From Dipodascopsis uninucleata var. uninucleata (Eukaryota > Ascomycota > Lipomycetes > Lipomycetales > Lipomycetaceae), in the NCBI GenBank assembly GCA_030568195.1, contig JAJLTO010000003.1:1659720-1723719 (forward strand): a DNA stretch of 64,000 bases. Reading direction: 5' to 3'. Below the pieces are notes generated by a model. It did not search any database, was not told where the DNA came from, and was given only the letters and a program-made list of their open reading frames with translations. Of the stretch, positions 12,568-24,398 are shown one piece after another. The position numbers and the translations under genes are program-made. Position 1 is the first letter of the stretch; each line of letters begins with the position of its first letter.

Positions 12568-13410
12568 TCTATCAAAATTAGATTCTTATCGAAGTGAATA
12601 TAATCTGGTATATAGTCATTCATTAGTCTTAATTTCGCAGGTCATACTACCCCCTGTTAACCGAGTTGCTTGTCGCACATTCACGAATGCTCTGATCTTC
12701 TACGCCAATTTTGAGCTATTATTAGAGCTAAAATCTATTTTCTGAATCTCTATCGTATAGATTGTAGAGTCTACTAAGCTTCATTACACATTATATACTG
12801 ATATCCATTTCGGGTCACTGCCCAAATAGTTCCCAGATATATTGCTTATACTTCATTCTCTTGCAGCCCAATATATTCCCATTTTTACTTGAATCGACAA
12901 AATACGAGTACAACAAAGCTTACCGTTAGAAATATATGGCCTTTCTGATAGGACCTATTACGCTTCTGCTGTGATATATTTCGTTGAATACCAATGGATA
13001 TTTGGGATGTGTTTAGCTAGATCATTCTGCACAGTTTATGATCGTGTTAGCTGAATGCCCATGCATGTTATGCACTTACGTCAAATCGGTCCATAAATCC
13101 GGGTAAATACTACTACGCCTCTCTTGAAGCTGCGAAACAGATTACGGGCAAGTACGTTTACATATCCGAGAGAAGAGAACTTGGAGCCTCGAGACACAAT
13201 AGGGGACTAAAGCTACTCATTATGCTTTGTATTGAACCGTAAAAATAGAACTTTTATTGGCATTCCTATCTGTGAGTATTACTGTGCTGTGGAGGATCGG
13301 AATCGAAATCATACAAAGATTTGAGCAGTGAGAAGGAACTAACATATGATATATGTAGAAGATTGAAGACATCTTTACGGGATTTTCAAATTCTGCGAAA
13401 TATAACTAAG
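12568..13410. promoter_or_regulatory. Divergent intergenic region between MMS2 and MON2
   Basis: An 843-bp region between two divergent starts, so it should contain both promoters. The frame upstream of the MON2 ATG is open back to 13321 but lacks a start codon there. No repeat or RNA gene is evident. Confidence 0.4.
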
Positions 13411-16400
13411 ATGGGAACTGTTAGTCTCATAAATTCGGACCTGACAACTCTGCTTGGAGAGACAAAACGTCGTAATGCTGATCTGAGGCAGGTAAGTGTG
13501 GAATAACAGAGGGGAAAGTTCCGGTGAAGAGAGTTCCGAGAGTCAAGTTTGTGTCACTACCGAGCAAATAATGAAAAGTACAATGTAACCATAAAGGGAA
13601 TTTGTAGTGGTTTGTTTGCAACATTTGTTGGATACGAAAGTTCTATTTAGTAGCGATGGCTGACTCGTGTTTTGGTATAGGCGTGTGAGAAGTCACTTTT
13701 TGAAATTAAGGCTCTCACGAGTTCATCGAAATCAGAACAAGAAGTCCTTCATGGTGAGTCAGCTTATCGATTATATATCTTGGATGGCTAGATACGACAG
13801 TGGTGCTAATGGCATATAGAGTTATCTCAATCAAGTAGTTTTCCACAACCGTTTCTCCTAGCGTGCTCTACTAAGAACGGGAAGTACTGTTCCATAGCTG
13901 TCCAGGGATTGCAAAAAGTCATAGCTTCACATTCGCTTAGCAAGGCAAGTAAAAATGGTATTTGACTTCGAATATCTGATGCTAATGACTTATTCAGTCT
14001 CGTTTAAGCGACGTTCTCGACTCATTTCAGGATGCCACTCATCTTGGCGTCGAGATCCAGCTTAAGATATTACAATCACTCCCTCCGCTAATTGAAAAGT
14101 ATGGCGAAGATATTGGCGACGAGCTGCTGTCTCGAACGATTCAATTATGCGCTATTTTGCAAAGTAGTAAAATTGCTGTAGTGGTGAATACGGCGGCTGC
14201 GACTTTACAACAGCTCAGTATTGCTGTGTTCGACGGTATAGTTATGGAAGATGGTAAGTATCAAAATGCTATCTATCATGTTTGGATTTCATCCTCTGAT
14301 TCTATTTTTTAGGCAACTCATCAATTGAGACCATTGCAAAAGTGCCAATCGAAGATGGAAAGTCACAGATTAGTGTAAAACCGGCTGCATACGATGCATT
14401 TCGGGTATTTCAAGACATCTGTTTTTTGACAGAAGGAAACAAGCCGAAGTTCTTAAAAATAGCTCAAATAACTGAAACTTTCGGACTTGAGCTCATTGAA
14501 AGCATAATATCCAACCATCCAACAATTTTTAATTCGGTATGCTGTGCTATTGTGGTTCCTGAGTTTTATGATTATAAGTTAACTGTTGTGTTTGTAGCAT
14601 CCCGAACAAACGTATATTCTGAGAACATATGTTTTTCCGTATATTTTACGATCGCTATCTGAGAGAAAGGAGTTTTCAATAGTTGTCAGAGTTATTCGGA
14701 TTCTGTATCTTATTTTGCGACGGCATTTGGCAATATTGCCTGTTGAATGTGAGGTATCTTTGACGTTGCTCACTCACATGTTGGATGCGGACTCAATGCC
14801 GTATTGGAAACGTGTTTTGGCCATGGAAGTTTTTCAAGGGATATTTGCCGAGTTTGCTTTAGTGCGTAAAATATATGGTGAGTACGATAGCAAGGAGGGA
14901 CGCTACAATGTCCTGAGATCTGTTATTACTGCTATCAATAAATTGAGTGGCGAAAGATCTTCTGCTATGGGATTACGTCGATCGTCCACTGGATTTTTCC
15001 CACAGATGCACGGAAATAGCGACAGCACGAGCGACAATTCCACTGTTTCAAGTTTGCTCAATGGAGCTGTGGGGATATCATCAGATACACCCGGACTATC
15101 TATTCAGAACTCGTCGATTCGTGTGCTATGCATTGACCAGTTAGACAAAACAGAACCGCCCGCAATGCCCGAGCTTTATCTCTACTATCTAACACTTACA
15201 TGTATTAACTCACTGGCGGATGGAATCACTAGATTCTTGCTACCATTGTCATTATCTGACTCGAATTCTGTTAAAAAGAAGCCTTCACGACAGCTAACTC
15301 TAAAGGATGATGGATCGGGAAATGATTCAGGAAGTCAGGATAATGTACCGGAGCAGATTGTGAAGACCAAGCGAAGAGCATTCCGATATAAAGGCGTTCC
15401 TATCAATCCATTGGCACTAGAATCGCATCCTCTGAAGTCAGAAATTGAATTTACTGCTGGTATAATTCAAAATTGTTGGCCACCTCTTCTGGCGGCATTT
15501 TCTACATTTTTATATTCTAATTTGGACTCGGATTTGTTTCATAACCTTGTACGATCATTTCAAAAATTCACGCAGTCGGCGGGTTTGCTTGAACTTGTGA
15601 CTCCTAGAGATGCACTTTTAACTACATTAGCAAAGGTAGCCGTACCGTCGCAGCTTTTTAGTGGCCAACAAGCATCTCCAGAGCGGTCCGGTATATTCAA
15701 TAACACGATGGGACTTTTAAGTATGGATACTTTGGTAAGCAGCGGTACTTCAAAGGACTATTCATCGACTGAAAGCACATATGGAATGCTGCATGTTCGA
15801 AATCTTCTTTGCTTGCGTGCATTATTAAACCTTGCTATTGCTCTAGGGCCTACCCTGAAAGAGAGCTGGAGTATTATAATAGAAACGTTACAGCAAGCAG
15901 ATCTGATATTACATTCTAATGGACGCAGATACAATAGAACCTCAGTGAGTGTTAGTAGTCCAAAAAGTGACGCCGCTCAGGGTCAAGCTGCCACAACCGT
16001 TGTGGATACTACTGGAGGAAATATTACCTCGGAAGTAGCAGCGGTTGATAATGCGGTGCGGAAGCTCCTTGACTGTACAAGGGATTTTCCTGATAGCTCA
16101 TTTTTGGATCTGATCACTGCCTTTTGCAAAACATCTTCTCTGACTATTAACTTACCTCAAAATGATGGCTCATCGGCTAGCCAACCCGTATCACCTATTT
16201 CAGTTAGATCTAGAGAGGATTACGATTCTGACATAAATAACTCTCTTTCTTCAAAGAATAGTATAAGTATAAACAGAGTATTGTATGGAGATCCACTTTT
16301 CTGCCTTATAAAGCTTGGGGAGTTGGCCGACTTAAACATAAGTCGATTAGTGTTTTCTGATCCCTCTTCAAGTGGCTGGGAAGTTTTAGTCCATTATTTT

Positions 16401-19037
16401 ACTCAAGTTCAGGCATCCCGTAATCTCAGTCCTTCAATAAGAATGCGTGCAGCTGAGGTTCTGAATCCCATAATCTATTCTGCAGTTGTTGATGCCCAGT
16501 CAGATAGCAATACAGGTATCGGCGAGATTCAGAATAGATGCTTGAAGGCTTTAGAAGAGGAGATGTATTCGATTATAAGGCAGGGTGAACCGGATACGAA
16601 TATGGAACTCAGTATTAAGAGCGCTGAGGCAGAAATTCATTGTACTGCCTTGAATACTCTTAACGATATTCTTGAGAGATCGGGTGTTTCACTCTCTACT
16701 GGATGGGAGACTGTTTTCACTATCGTCACTAGCGTGTTTGTGATGCATTATCGTCATAATTTATTGGGGACTACAAAGATTCTAGATGGTATTACGCTAT
16801 TTTCACGCACGAAATCGAGTGTTCAAAATAAACCTACTTCTGATAAGGTGTCAAAGTTGATTAAAGCAGCTTTTGGGTCACTACAACTAATATGCAATGA
16901 TTTTATGAGTGTGCTACCTAAAAGCTGCTTTTTAGATTTAATTGATCTACTATTCTACTTTTGTAATCAACAGGAAGACTTAAATATTTCGCTAACAACA
17001 ATCACTTTATTTTGGACTGTGTCTGATTTTTTGAGATCAAAATTAAAAGAGAACGAATTGAGTTCTGATTTGAGTCGTCCTCTCCGATCTAAAGATGAGC
17101 TTCTGGAAATGGCAATGTCCGATAATTTGGAAGACTCAACATGTTCTCTCTGGCTGCTTTTGCTTCTCAGATTAACTACTATTTGTTTTGATTCGAGACC
17201 TGAGGTCAGAAATGGATCAATTCAAATTTTGTTTAGGATTTTTGATAGCTATGGCCATCTTCTTGGTGCGAATTCTTGGAGTGCTTGTTTGTGGATTGTT
17301 ATTAGTACTGTTATGGAAGTTAAGCCACCAGCCTCGATTCCAGCTGAGTTACTAGATTCAGGACTAATACATGTACAGGAGACTGAGAGGAAGCAATGGT
17401 CAGAAACCATGGCTTTAATACTCTCGGGTCTTAGTCGTTTACATTCAACTTTTCTGTATGCATTTTCACAACAATCTGACTTCACAAATATATGGAGCTC
17501 TCTACTTGAATACTTCCGGGCGTTGATAGCTCTTGGACGTGCTGAAATTATTGTCTCTGTTTTTAAATCTCTCACAGATATTTTGCAAAGTGTGGAGGAT
17601 AGTAAAATAACTCTTCCAGATGAATCTATTTCCGCAGTGTGGAATCTGTGGGTGTCTCAGCAAGAGATGATTATAACATCTGAAAACAATAGCTCAGGAG
17701 TTATGACGCAGGAAGCATTGACAGCATATGTGAATTCATTCAAAAGATTATACACTTTAATGGAGGGTCGCATAGAAACAAGCCAGATCGAAGAAACATT
17801 GAATATACTAAAAAACTGCTTGCTGTTTCCTGAGCTACCTCCGTATTTCTCAGACATTGACTATTTAACACCTTTACAATCAGCTATTATAGAGCTTATG
17901 AAAGGATTAACAACGTTCATTCCGGGATCAGCTTCTCTTCTTTTACGTTATTATAGTGAATTCAGCAGCCTTGCGTATAGACAAGATATTTTATCAAATC
18001 TCAAGGTCAGATCCTCAAAGGCAAAAAAGCCAACTTATATCTCCGTATCTATTCAGTGTTTTAACCTTTTATTGGGTACCTACGATGCAAATCATTCTGA
18101 TAGTAGAATATACGAAGATGGATCTCTTGCTTTTGTTCTTGAAATGCTGACAGTTCCTATGATAGCCAAATATGACTGTCCTGCTTATACTGGGAGTGAA
18201 GGGAGTTATTTAACTCTTTGGATGACTGCTACAAATGCTTTTATCAAGATTGTTAGTCGTACAATTCCTATAGTTGAAGATGGCAAAGCTCTCACAGTAG
18301 AACAAAAAGTACTTATATGGGAACAGATAGTAAGCGGAACATCAGCAGTGGTTAATGCGAATGCTGTAACAAGTGGTTCAAGTCTTCTAGAAGATGAAAT
18401 GTTCGACATAAATGCTTACAAGGAACTTGAAGCTCTAATTGTTCCATACTTAGGCGATTGCGATATACCTGACAGCTTGATACATAAATATATTACGGCC
18501 TTATTTTGTTGTTCGTTTATGTATGCTGTAGACCAAGACGTTAAAAATAGTCCGGACCATATGAACGACAAGCTTATGGATATTCTATCTTCCCCGTTAT
18601 ATGGAAGTACTGAAGCATTATCTCCACTATCACGGCAGAACATGGGCTATAAGTGTTTAGAAAGTTTATTTAATCTTTGCAAGGTTGAGAGAAATTATTC
18701 TCATGAGCGGCGACGTCTCTCCGAAACTGCATTACCTTATCTCTTGTATAGGTGCGCCCTTACATTGCACATGTTTGCTGCTGATCAATCTGTTAGTGGT
18801 ACAATTCCTATTCAACGACTACAGTATAGAGAATTAAAGTACATTCTTAATTATCTTCAGGATATGGCAGAGGAGTTAGGAGTTGATGACACAGAAGAGA
18901 GCAGATCCAATTACAGGCCCTTGTTAAAGCTATTTCCATTGCTATCTAAAGGTATAACTGCAAGTAGAAGAGAAACGGTTATTTTGAATTTGTTTCAGGG
19001 CGCGTTTGAAAAATTAGGAAAGGTAGTTGGTGCTTAA
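13411..19037 (+). CDS. MON2: Mon2, large Arf-GEF-like scaffold of endosome-to-Golgi traffic
   Basis: Peripheral Golgi/endosome protein related to Sec7 Arf-GEFs but without the catalytic Sec7 domain. In yeast it works with Dop1 and the flippase Neo1. Six exons: 13411-13491, 13681-13753, 13820-13944, 14031-14253, 14313-14536 and 14598-19037, giving 1721 residues. The N-terminus carries the DCB-type signature: LTTLLGETKRRNADLRQACE, later LGVEIQLKILQSLPPL and VVNTAAATLQQLS. This is followed by the HUS-like region with LTHMLDADSMPYWKRVLAME, and long helical repeats to the end. The third intron starts GCAAGT instead of GT and is needed to keep phase (SLSK then DATHLG). An ATG at 13411 is the only in-frame start; the open frame upstream has none. 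Confidence 0.92.
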
Positions 19038-20105
19038 GAAATGATAGCTCTATGGTATATAATCAGGACTATATAAACTAGTATTTTCGTCTTCTAATTT
19101 ATATATTTACATTTCTTTTCGAATTGCTCATTTTAGTCAAACCTTACATGAATAAAGATATATCTTAGAGATGTCGTCTAGCAATTCATAAATTTAAGAG
19201 AATGTAGGATAGACTTGAGCTTATTTGCAAGCCATCAATGTCACAGGAATTATGTAGCTTGGTCATAAAGCAAAATTAAAATACAGGTCTTCTAGAGACT
19301 ATAAGTTTTAACACGAGCAATCCTAGTCAAAGCTGCAAATATATAAACCCGTAAATTTTTTGTATAATCAATGTCAAGTTCTCAAAACTAATACGATTTA
19401 GTTACACAAGCTCATTAACAAAGCAGGGCACAGGCTATTAAAATGGTAGAAAAAGGACCAAAAAGAACTGTACAGATACATTTATCGTCCAAACAAAATA
19501 AGATTTCTAAGTTTGACAAATCTCCAAACATTCAAGGATCCGAATCTGTTATTTTGTGAAAAATAACAAAAAATAACTAGAAGAATGAAAATATGTACTA
19601 TAAATGATATTTGATAATAATAATAATAGTTATAGTAAAATAGTAATCACAACTACAGTCATAAGAAGCGAAAAATGAGCAATTCACTATTATAATTAGT
19701 GAACAATAATAAGACAGGAACAACGCGATATCATCGCTGAAGCATGCAGAAGACATGACAAATCTTATAAAGATACAAAACAACATATGATATTAGTAGA
19801 AGCAAAAAAAAAACTCAAGAATCTTACATTCATTCAAAATGAACTCTTACTAAATGGAAAATCAAATAGTATCAAAAAAGAAGCAATGAATAAAGCGCAT
19901 AATTTTGAGTTAACGATAAATTTCTTATATACAGATTCCCGAGCAGGTCAATGACCTTTCCAAGAGGAAAAGTAGGAGCCACAATCGGTGGAGCCGATCA
20001 AACCAAACTGAAGAAATTAGTAGCATACGCGTAACTTATGTTCCCTGATAGATGTTTAAATACTTTATGTACACGTATGAAAATAAAAATATGTCAGTGT
20101 ATTAG
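19038..20105. other. Intergenic region between MON2 and PDE2 3' ends
   Basis: About 1.07 kb between convergent stops, very AT-rich, with ATA/AAT runs around 19600-19690. The only coding-like signal is a short thioredoxin-like tail at 19934-20034, listed separately. Confidence 0.4.
19934..20034 (+). pseudogene. Possible thioredoxin C-terminal fragment (relic)
   Basis: Just after an acceptor-like tatatacag at 19925-19933, the plus strand reads RSMTFPRGKVGATIGGADQ and then TKLKKLVAYA followed by TAA. The order RSM-TF-GK-V-GAD-KL resembles the end of thioredoxin, which has RSMPTF, a GK turn and a GA-D/N-KL helix. Compared with the family, a few residues between TF and GK are missing, and no WCGPC exon exists upstream back to the MON2 stop. 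A relic is the best explanation, but chance similarity is possible over so short a stretch. Confidence 0.35.
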
Positions 20106-22093
20106 TCATTCTGCTCGATGTTGTTGCTGATTCAAACTTTCCAATCTTTTAAGTTCTGAATCCCAATAGTCTTTATTCCTTTTAGCATTTACTGCTGTAA
20201 ATGCCAACTCTGGAAGAACGTCGCTCACAGCCTGAAAAAGCGGTTGTCCAAAAGTCGAGATAAAAAAGGACTGTCCTTTTGCTAAAGTAATCTGATTAAG
20301 TAGATCCGAAACAGGAGTATTTTGATCTTCTCTATGAGGCGCCTGCTTTATACCTAGATATATTTCCATATTACTCATATTTTGAAATTCTAAAGAAAGA
20401 ACGCTACCCCAGTACGATGAGATTTCCAAACTCCTGCTCACGTTACTAATATCGGCGCACTTCATTAATAAACAACAAAGAAGACGTCTGATCTTATCTC
20501 TCTCAGGATGATCCGCATCGATACTTGCACTATAACCAGAGTTCTTCAGCTCTAAAGAAAGCCTTTTCATATAGTCCATATGCATTGCCATATCAGTAGC
20601 CAATACAGCATCGACAATGGCTGCTTTCAATTCATGCGCTTCATGAATTTTGGGCCAGTATTTGTATAGTATCTGATTAAAAGTAGCACAATGAAATGAT
20701 TCAAGAACACTATCATCATGATACATCCGTGCCAAAGGCGATCGCGACGCAACTAAGAAGCTATTCGTTACACCCGGATGGCCCACATCATGCCCAAGGG
20801 CTGTTACGAGAAGAGCAAGAGCATCTCGTTGATTTAAAACTTTCGAGAAAGAACACTCAGTGTCCCGTGACATAACAGCAGAATCAGAGCCTGCATATTG
20901 AGGTAAGCTTCTCATGCATAGAAGAAAGTAGAAAGTAGCTTGTAATACATCTACAGCGTGTCTAAAGTTGTGATACGGATTGTGAGGCTGATAAGAATAA
21001 CGAAGTATCGATAAAAACTGTAGCAAGCTATCGTCGTTGAGAATTAAATCAGAGACCTCTGGCATCGTAAATGAATGTTTAAAAATAAGGTAAGCGCAAT
21101 AATAAAGATCATCATCAGTCAACGATTCCACGTGAAAGTCCCAGTCACCAATCTGCGATGCTAAATATACTAATCGCCCAGAAGGTATTTCCTGAGTAGT
21201 AGGCCTGCAAATATAATCAGTATTCTCCTGTTTTAAAATAAGGGTATATTGAAAAACGTACGCTTTCGCTAAAGTATCAAAATTAAAGCTCTTGTCATAT
21301 AGGATAATACTAAATAGTGATTCAATTAACTTGTCATCATCACTATTGAACTTTTGCAGACTACCGCCAATCCAATTTGCTCGCGTAGAATTTCGAGTAC
21401 TAGACTCCCGGTATAGTTGGGACATGATACCGCGTAATCGCGATAGTTCCATTCTGTAGCTTATAACGTCCATAGCACCACAATCGATGAACTCGTACAT
21501 TTGCGTCTCTTCGTCGTTCACTAAAGCAACAATATACAGCTTATAAAAAATTGATCCAGAATAGCGACTATCTAGAAGTTGAAGCAGATTAATACCGTAA
21601 AATTTATTGTCTTCTCCAGGTCGTCCATGCTCCTTATTACTAGTATCTGCTGTTGTGTCAATAAACACCACAATAGGATCACGCTTATCAGTTTCTTCAA
21701 TATCCCTTATTAGATCAGTTCCAGACGAATACAGAACAACTAAATTTATAGTTAGCTTTCACCGTCAATGCGTAAACTTATCTCTCAGTGTAGCTACGTC
21801 TCAGACGCTCAGGAAAGTAGATAATTAGACGACTAGAGACAAGTAAACAAACTACTTAACTAGTTGATAAACAAACAATAGATCCATAACAATCGAGAAA
21901 GCATTTCAATACTAAGAAGACAATAAACTCCCTTACCATTCGGAAAGAACTTTGATATTAGCCTCAGATTGTGAATAATACCCTCATCTTCCGCTGGCCA
22001 TTGTTTCAGCTCTAGTTCATCCTCTGAAGGTAGAGGTCCCGACCTGCAAACACGATTGTCCACATAATAGACACGAGTCTTAAATAGCGCCAT
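20106..22093 (-). CDS. PDE2: High-affinity cyclic nucleotide phosphodiesterase (Pde2 type)
   Basis: Class I phosphodiesterase that lowers cAMP and so restrains PKA signalling. Two exons: 22093-21937 and 21739-20106, giving 596 residues; the junction GTAAGG...TTTAG is in phase. The N-terminal 280 residues are poorly conserved, with the stretch RDPIVVFIDTTADTS. The catalytic HD-type metal site is complete: HNFRHAVDVLQATF, GHDVGHPG, a histidine in ESFHCATFNQIL, and KCADISNVSRSLEIS. The region GQSFFISTFGQPLFQAV contains the invariant glutamine and phenylalanine that bind the purine. Overall order and size match the fungal low-Km enzymes. It converges on MON2 and diverges from the ankyrin gene across 1.1 kb. 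Confidence 0.93.
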
Positions 22094-22331
22094 TATTTTG
22101 TCACTTTCCTGTTAAACTTAATATACGTGATAGATTCTCTTTCACGCCTCTTTTGTGTTCTTAGTACCTACAGCTCTCCCTTTTTGCCCCCCTAAATGGA
22201 TTTATTAGAAAGCAAGAAATCAGCTCGATCTAAAAAGAATCCACAAATCTCTAGACTAAATCTGATATACAGATATAATTTTTTTCACTCCCCTATTATT
22301 AAAAATAATCCGGATATTATATAGGTACGTG

Positions 22332-22363
<32 letters not shown>

Positions 22364-23224
22364 TATATGTATGTCTGTATATATGTAGGTATGTGTTCAC
22401 TCACTTTGTACTAGTAAAGAAGAACGATAAGGCCACAAATGAATCTAAAAGGCTTCTATAGTATTCATTTTCGGCTCTCAGCTTCGGGAAAGCTGGTCCC
22501 TTTGTGTCCTGTTTCTTCTACTTACTGCTTAGTGACAGCAATCAAACAGTCACTTAGTAAGCCTCTTGACTCTAGGATGCCCTGATATATCACTGCAGGA
22601 AGATTAGTATAATATTCTGTATTTCTGACTTGTTTGTCAAGCTTACATTCCTTGCAGTTCATAAAACTTACGTATCTCTAGGCTTTATCACATCAGACGA
22701 TTGTCCAAGAAACTAATCTAGCTAAGAAAGAATAAAAATTCTGTTTCTCACAGATGAATGTCTTTTGTAAGCTTTGTCTCTGCGAAGTTTTTGCTTTTAT
22801 CTCTCATCAAAGCCTTCCTCTGTCCTAGTAACATTCGTAGTTAATGTGAACTCACTAAACAAGCATTTTTAAGTCCTGATCGGATGAATTTGTCCCGACA
22901 AGGAAAAATGCTAGACCGAAACGGCGCTTAGCTATACCAAACCCTTGATTTAATCCGACTTGCCAGAATGCCCTAACAAAATTCGAATCACATAGTGCGC
23001 CAAAGTACCAAACCCTTATTTAACGTATGCTGCATAGTAAAGACTTTTCATTTCTTAGACGTATGAAATCCTTCGGCTGTTATGAATGGGTCACATCGCG
23101 AAGGCATATATAGAGCGAAATACTATTTTTGCTATATGTACATATATATCTTTTGATCGGAAACTATATAATAGGTATATCTACAATCAGGATATTTATG
23201 GGATATAGTTTAGGAGATAACAAT
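22094..23224. promoter_or_regulatory. Divergent intergenic region between PDE2 and the ankyrin gene
   Basis: A 1.13-kb region between divergent starts. It includes a TATG microsatellite at 22331-22392 and a C-run (gcccccctaa) about 95 bp upstream of the PDE2 ATG. On the minus strand that run contains AGGGG, the core of fungal stress-response (STRE) elements; function is not shown. An in-frame ATG at 23198 offers a nine-residue longer ankyrin protein. Confidence 0.4.
22331..22392. repeat. (GTAT)n microsatellite
   Basis: Tandem four-base repeat, about seven clean GTAT units from 22337, flanked by degenerate copies with GTATATAT and GTCT interruptions to 22392. It lies in the PDE2/ankyrin intergenic region and is expected to vary in length among strains. 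Confidence 0.9.
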
Positions 23225-23950
23225 ATGAATAGCAGTAAAAACCTGTGGATTGCTGCCTCAGATAACAATATTGATATAGTCAAAGAACTAATATCTTCCG
23301 GCAAGCACACTCCTAACGACCACGATCCTAATGGATACACTGCAATGCATGCAGCGGCATCATATGGCCACCACGAGCTGCTAGAGTATTTAATAGTAGA
23401 AGGTGGCAATATTAACATCACAGATGATGATAATGAAACGCCATTATTTGTCGCTGAAGATATTGACACTGCAAAGCTACTTGTCAAGCTTGGGGCTGAT
23501 ACTGAATTTAAAAATTTGGAGGGCTTGACTGCGGCAGAAAAATTATCCAGAGAGATCGAAGAAGATGGAGAGCCCTACGAAGACATAGTGTCATATCTTA
23601 GATCACTGAAGAAGAGCAGCTCAAGTGATTACTCGAAGGTGGATAAAACTGTCATTAAAGATATCCAAGAAATGAAATATTTGCTTCCCAAGGGTACCGA
23701 TGTTCGATTAGAGTTTAGCGAGGAAAGCGAACCTTTAAGTGATGTGACTGATATCAAAGAATTCGGCGAACGACGGCAAAGGATCGAAGAGTTGATAAAG
23801 TCAGGTAGTTTTGAGGAAGGCATTAAGAGTATCGTAGAGGATGCGGTTCGCCTGCAATTGTCCGACAAGAGTTCTACTGATTTATCATCTACTGAACCTG
23901 CCACGCGAAGAAGAAAGATAGAGTCTGCAGAAACTGAAGAGGACGATTAG
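23225..23950 (+). CDS. Ankyrin-repeat protein, YCR051W-like
   Basis: Single-exon gene of 241 residues. The N-terminal half is ankyrin repeats: NLWIAASDNNIDIVKELIS, then DPNGYTAMHAAASYGHHELL, then DDNETPLFVAEDIDTAKLL and a fourth partial repeat ending about residue 120. The order and wording (IAASD at the N-terminus, NGYT-MHAAA) closely resemble the uncharacterised budding-yeast protein YCR051W, which has no repeats beyond these. The C-terminal half is charged and Ser/Glu-rich, ending in a basic patch RRRKIES and an acidic tail, which would suit nuclear localisation. No enzymatic domain is present. The start at 23225 was chosen from this similarity; 23198 is an in-frame alternative. Confidence 0.82.
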   Translation: MNSSKNLWIAASDNNIDIVKELISSGKHTPNDHDPNGYTAMHAAASYGHHELLEYLIVEGGNINITDDDNETPLFVAEDIDTAKLLVKLGADTEFKNLEGLTAAEKLSREIEEDGEPYEDIVSYLRSLKKSSSSDYSKVDKTVIKDIQEMKYLLPKGTDVRLEFSEESEPLSDVTDIKEFGERRQRIEELIKSGSFEEGIKSIVEDAVRLQLSDKSSTDLSSTEPATRRRKIESAETEEDD

Positions 23951-24398
23951 TGTGATGAGGCGTCTAATGAATGTTTGTACATAGTTGCTCATCAATTAAT
24001 CTCATTATCTATTCCTTCAAATTATGCTATTATATGTAAATTTCAAATTTTGAACTGATATGGCTATAGACTATATGGGCTTTAATATTGATTTTATTAT
24101 ATATATATTTTCTGTACGAAAATTATAGAACGGACAGCTGGAGACGAACCTATAATTTTGCGAAACTGAGTGTTGAAATAAGGCGTAGTTAAAAGTGAGT
24201 GTGAGCCACACTGGTTAGCCCCTTACAAGCCACACCATTTGGAAATTTTACTATTCTATACTGTAGACTAAAAAAATTCTGTATTTTTCTTTAGAACGCG
24301 TCTCTGTTGATTATATTGATCATCCTTCGTATAGTTTATTGACTGAGATAGGATTAATTCTATCTTTATTGTATTGATTTACATAGGATATCATAAAG
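23951..24398. other. Intergenic region
   Basis: Gap of about 450 bp between two plus-strand genes, with an AT tract near 24090-24110 that may serve 3'-end formation of the ankyrin gene. It should also hold the CCT7 promoter. No RNA gene seen. Confidence 0.4.
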
